Positions 58,450-60,000 of a stretch of 60,000 nucleotides of DNA are shown here, in pieces (position 1 is the first letter of the stretch; each line of letters opens with the position of its first letter). Both the position numbers and the translations under genes were made by a program. The stretch is taken from positions 188,001 through 248,000 of the forward strand of contig WPIO01000030.1 in NCBI GenBank assembly GCA_009760855.2, written 5' to 3'. The DNA is from Cristatella mucedo. Taxonomy: Eukaryota; Bryozoa; Phylactolaemata; Cristatellidae. Below the pieces are notes generated by a model. It saw only the letters and a program-made list of their open reading frames with translations. It did not search any database and was not told where the DNA came from.

Positions 58450-60000
58450 TATAATAATAATAATAATATTGCACTTGATAAAGCGCCCTCAGAGAACTTA
58501 ATCTCTTTCTAGGTGCTTTACATTTGCTGCAAAGTGATACGCAATAGAATAGTAAGTAAAATCATGCTTGAAAAACAAACAAAATGAATAACATGGTTAG
58601 GGGTTACATGCACTGGGTCAGCATGCAAATGTAGTTAGTGGCAGCATGAACAGTGTCAGCACGCATAAGCACATCGAGGACGAATCACAAGGACCCACTA
58701 AATGCTGTCCTAAATAGGTATGTTTTTAAGTTTCTTTTAAATGTGGTCAGGTCAGGGGATGTTCTGATGCAGGTCGGGAGGGAGTTCCAGGCTGTGGGAG
58801 CATACGAGCTAAATGCATGGTCTCCAAAGGATTTAAGGTTTGTACGAGGTATTTCTAGACTGTTGGATTCCGAAAAGCGAGTGGTACGATGCTTTGCCTG
58901 ATGGGGTAGTATATCTGAAAGATAGGCTGGAGCCATAGAATGAAGAGATCTAAAAGTGAGCGACAAAACCTTGAAGTCAATCCGTTGCTTGACTGGTAAC
59001 CAGTGCAGGTCGGCGAGAAGTGGAGTAATGTGGCAACTGCGACGCTCACGACAGACAAGCCTAGCTGCAGAGTTTTGCACCAGCTGCAATCGCCTGATCG
59101 CACATGCTGGTAGGCCAGTAAGCAGTGAGTTGCAGAAGTCGAGACGAGATGTCACGAATGCATGGACCAACTTGGACGTGGTATCTTCATCTAAACAAGC
59201 CCGAATTTTAGCAATGTTATGAAGCTGAAAATAGGCTGATTTGACTGTGGAGCTGATGTGGTCGTCTAACGAGAGGTCGCTTTGGAATATGACACCTAGA
59301 TTTCGAGCTGATGCAACTGGAGATATGCTGGCAGAGCCAATTTTGAAAGTCAGCCTTTCCAATTTCTGAATAACACTAGGTTTGCCCATAACTAGTAAGT
59401 TAGTTTTATCATCGTTTAGTTTTAGAAAATTTGCTGCCATCCATGATCGGATGTCATCAATGCATGCAGTAAGTGAGTTGAGAGAATTTTAGGTGCTCGA
59501 AGGCTGGGAGGGATCAAAGCAAAGGTACAACTGAGTGTCGTCCGCATAGAAGTGAAAGCCTAGATTGTGCTTGGCAATCACATCAGCGAGAGGGAGAGTA
59601 TAAACGGTGAAAAGGACCGGACCTAGCACAGAGCCCTTAGGTACTCCATATTTTAGAGGTACTTCAGATGATCTTTGTCCATTCACGTCAACACTCTGGA
59701 GTCTCCCACTGAGATAGGACCTGAACCACTGCAGAGCAGTGCCAGTGATGCCCAGGCGAGATGAGAGGCGCTCTAGAAGTACTTTGTGATCGATGGTATC
59801 AAAAGCTGCCGAAAGATCGAGCAAAACAAGAAGAGACACTCTACCCATGTCTGCATTCCTAAGTAGGTCGTTGTATACCCGAAGCAATGCTGACTCTGTG
59901 GAGTGATTAGCTCTAAAGCCAGACTGCAACTTACTAGCAAGGTGTGAGGTTTCGATATACGAGTTCAGCTGGTCGGCCACGACCCGTTCCAGTGTCTTTG
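58450..60000 (-). mobile_element. L2-clade LINE, family I copy B (runs off right edge)
   Basis: Same tail and 3' UTR as copy A. It extends further 5', with TLERVVADQLNSYIETSHLA and the RANHSTESALL segment of the RT N-terminal region up to the window end. Its 5' extent is unknown. Confidence 0.9.
58685..59980 (-). pseudogene. L2 reverse transcriptase, copy B (YADD kept, internal stop)
   Basis: Motif A and motif C (FYADDTQLYL) are intact, but an in-frame TAA near 59,488-59,490 splits the frame into 163 and 251 codons. The conserved PQGS reads PKGS. Apart from these changes it matches copy A almost exactly. Confidence 0.9.

Overview
The window is animal nuclear DNA: genes are split into short exons with GT-AG introns, and the introns are full of LINE and SINE debris. 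It carries most of one large gene, part of a second gene on the opposite strand, and a dense layer of retroelements. The presence of a complete USP32-type architecture together with abundant L2-clade LINEs, and a second gene from a family I know mainly from plants and invertebrates, suggests an invertebrate metazoan. I cannot name the species.

Main gene (minus strand, 49,109 down to 411, running off the left edge): an orthologue of the ubiquitin-specific protease USP32. I assembled 28 coding exons by eye. They join in a single open frame of about 1,155 codons, and all splice phases agree. In order they encode a myristoylation-type N-terminus, an EF-hand region, a DUSP domain, a ubiquitin-like region, and the USP catalytic domain from the Cys box to the second zinc-knuckle cysteines. 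The His box and C-terminus lie left of base 1.

Second gene (plus strand, 49,496 to at least 57,954): three phase-consistent exons of a secreted thioredoxin-fold (DsbA-like) protein with a CPDGR site in place of CxxC. Its 3' exon(s) were not found and probably lie to the right. The two genes are divergent and share a 386-bp intergenic region with a GC box, so a bidirectional promoter is likely.

Retroelements: two L2-clade non-LTR families are present. Family I ends in a hairpin-forming tail followed by (ATT)n. Family II ends in an (ATTAC)n-like tail. Two SINE families have tRNA-like heads. SINE-B carries a tail like that of L2 family I; SINE-A does not. Two near-identical family I copies, at 51,956-53,380 and 58,450 to the right edge, are the youngest insertions. 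Nested insertions occur at 12.1-13.2, 43.1-46.35 and 51.3-54.75 kb. Long (AC)n and (AG)n microsatellites sit in the introns, several within 200 bp of exons.

I found no CRISPR array, no rRNA, no convincing functional tRNA gene, and nothing I would call a new molecular system. The items most worth following up are the LINE/SINE tail sharing, the paired L2 copies with complementary lesions, the canonical third EF-hand loop with an expanded linker in USP32, and the non-CxxC thioredoxin-fold gene.
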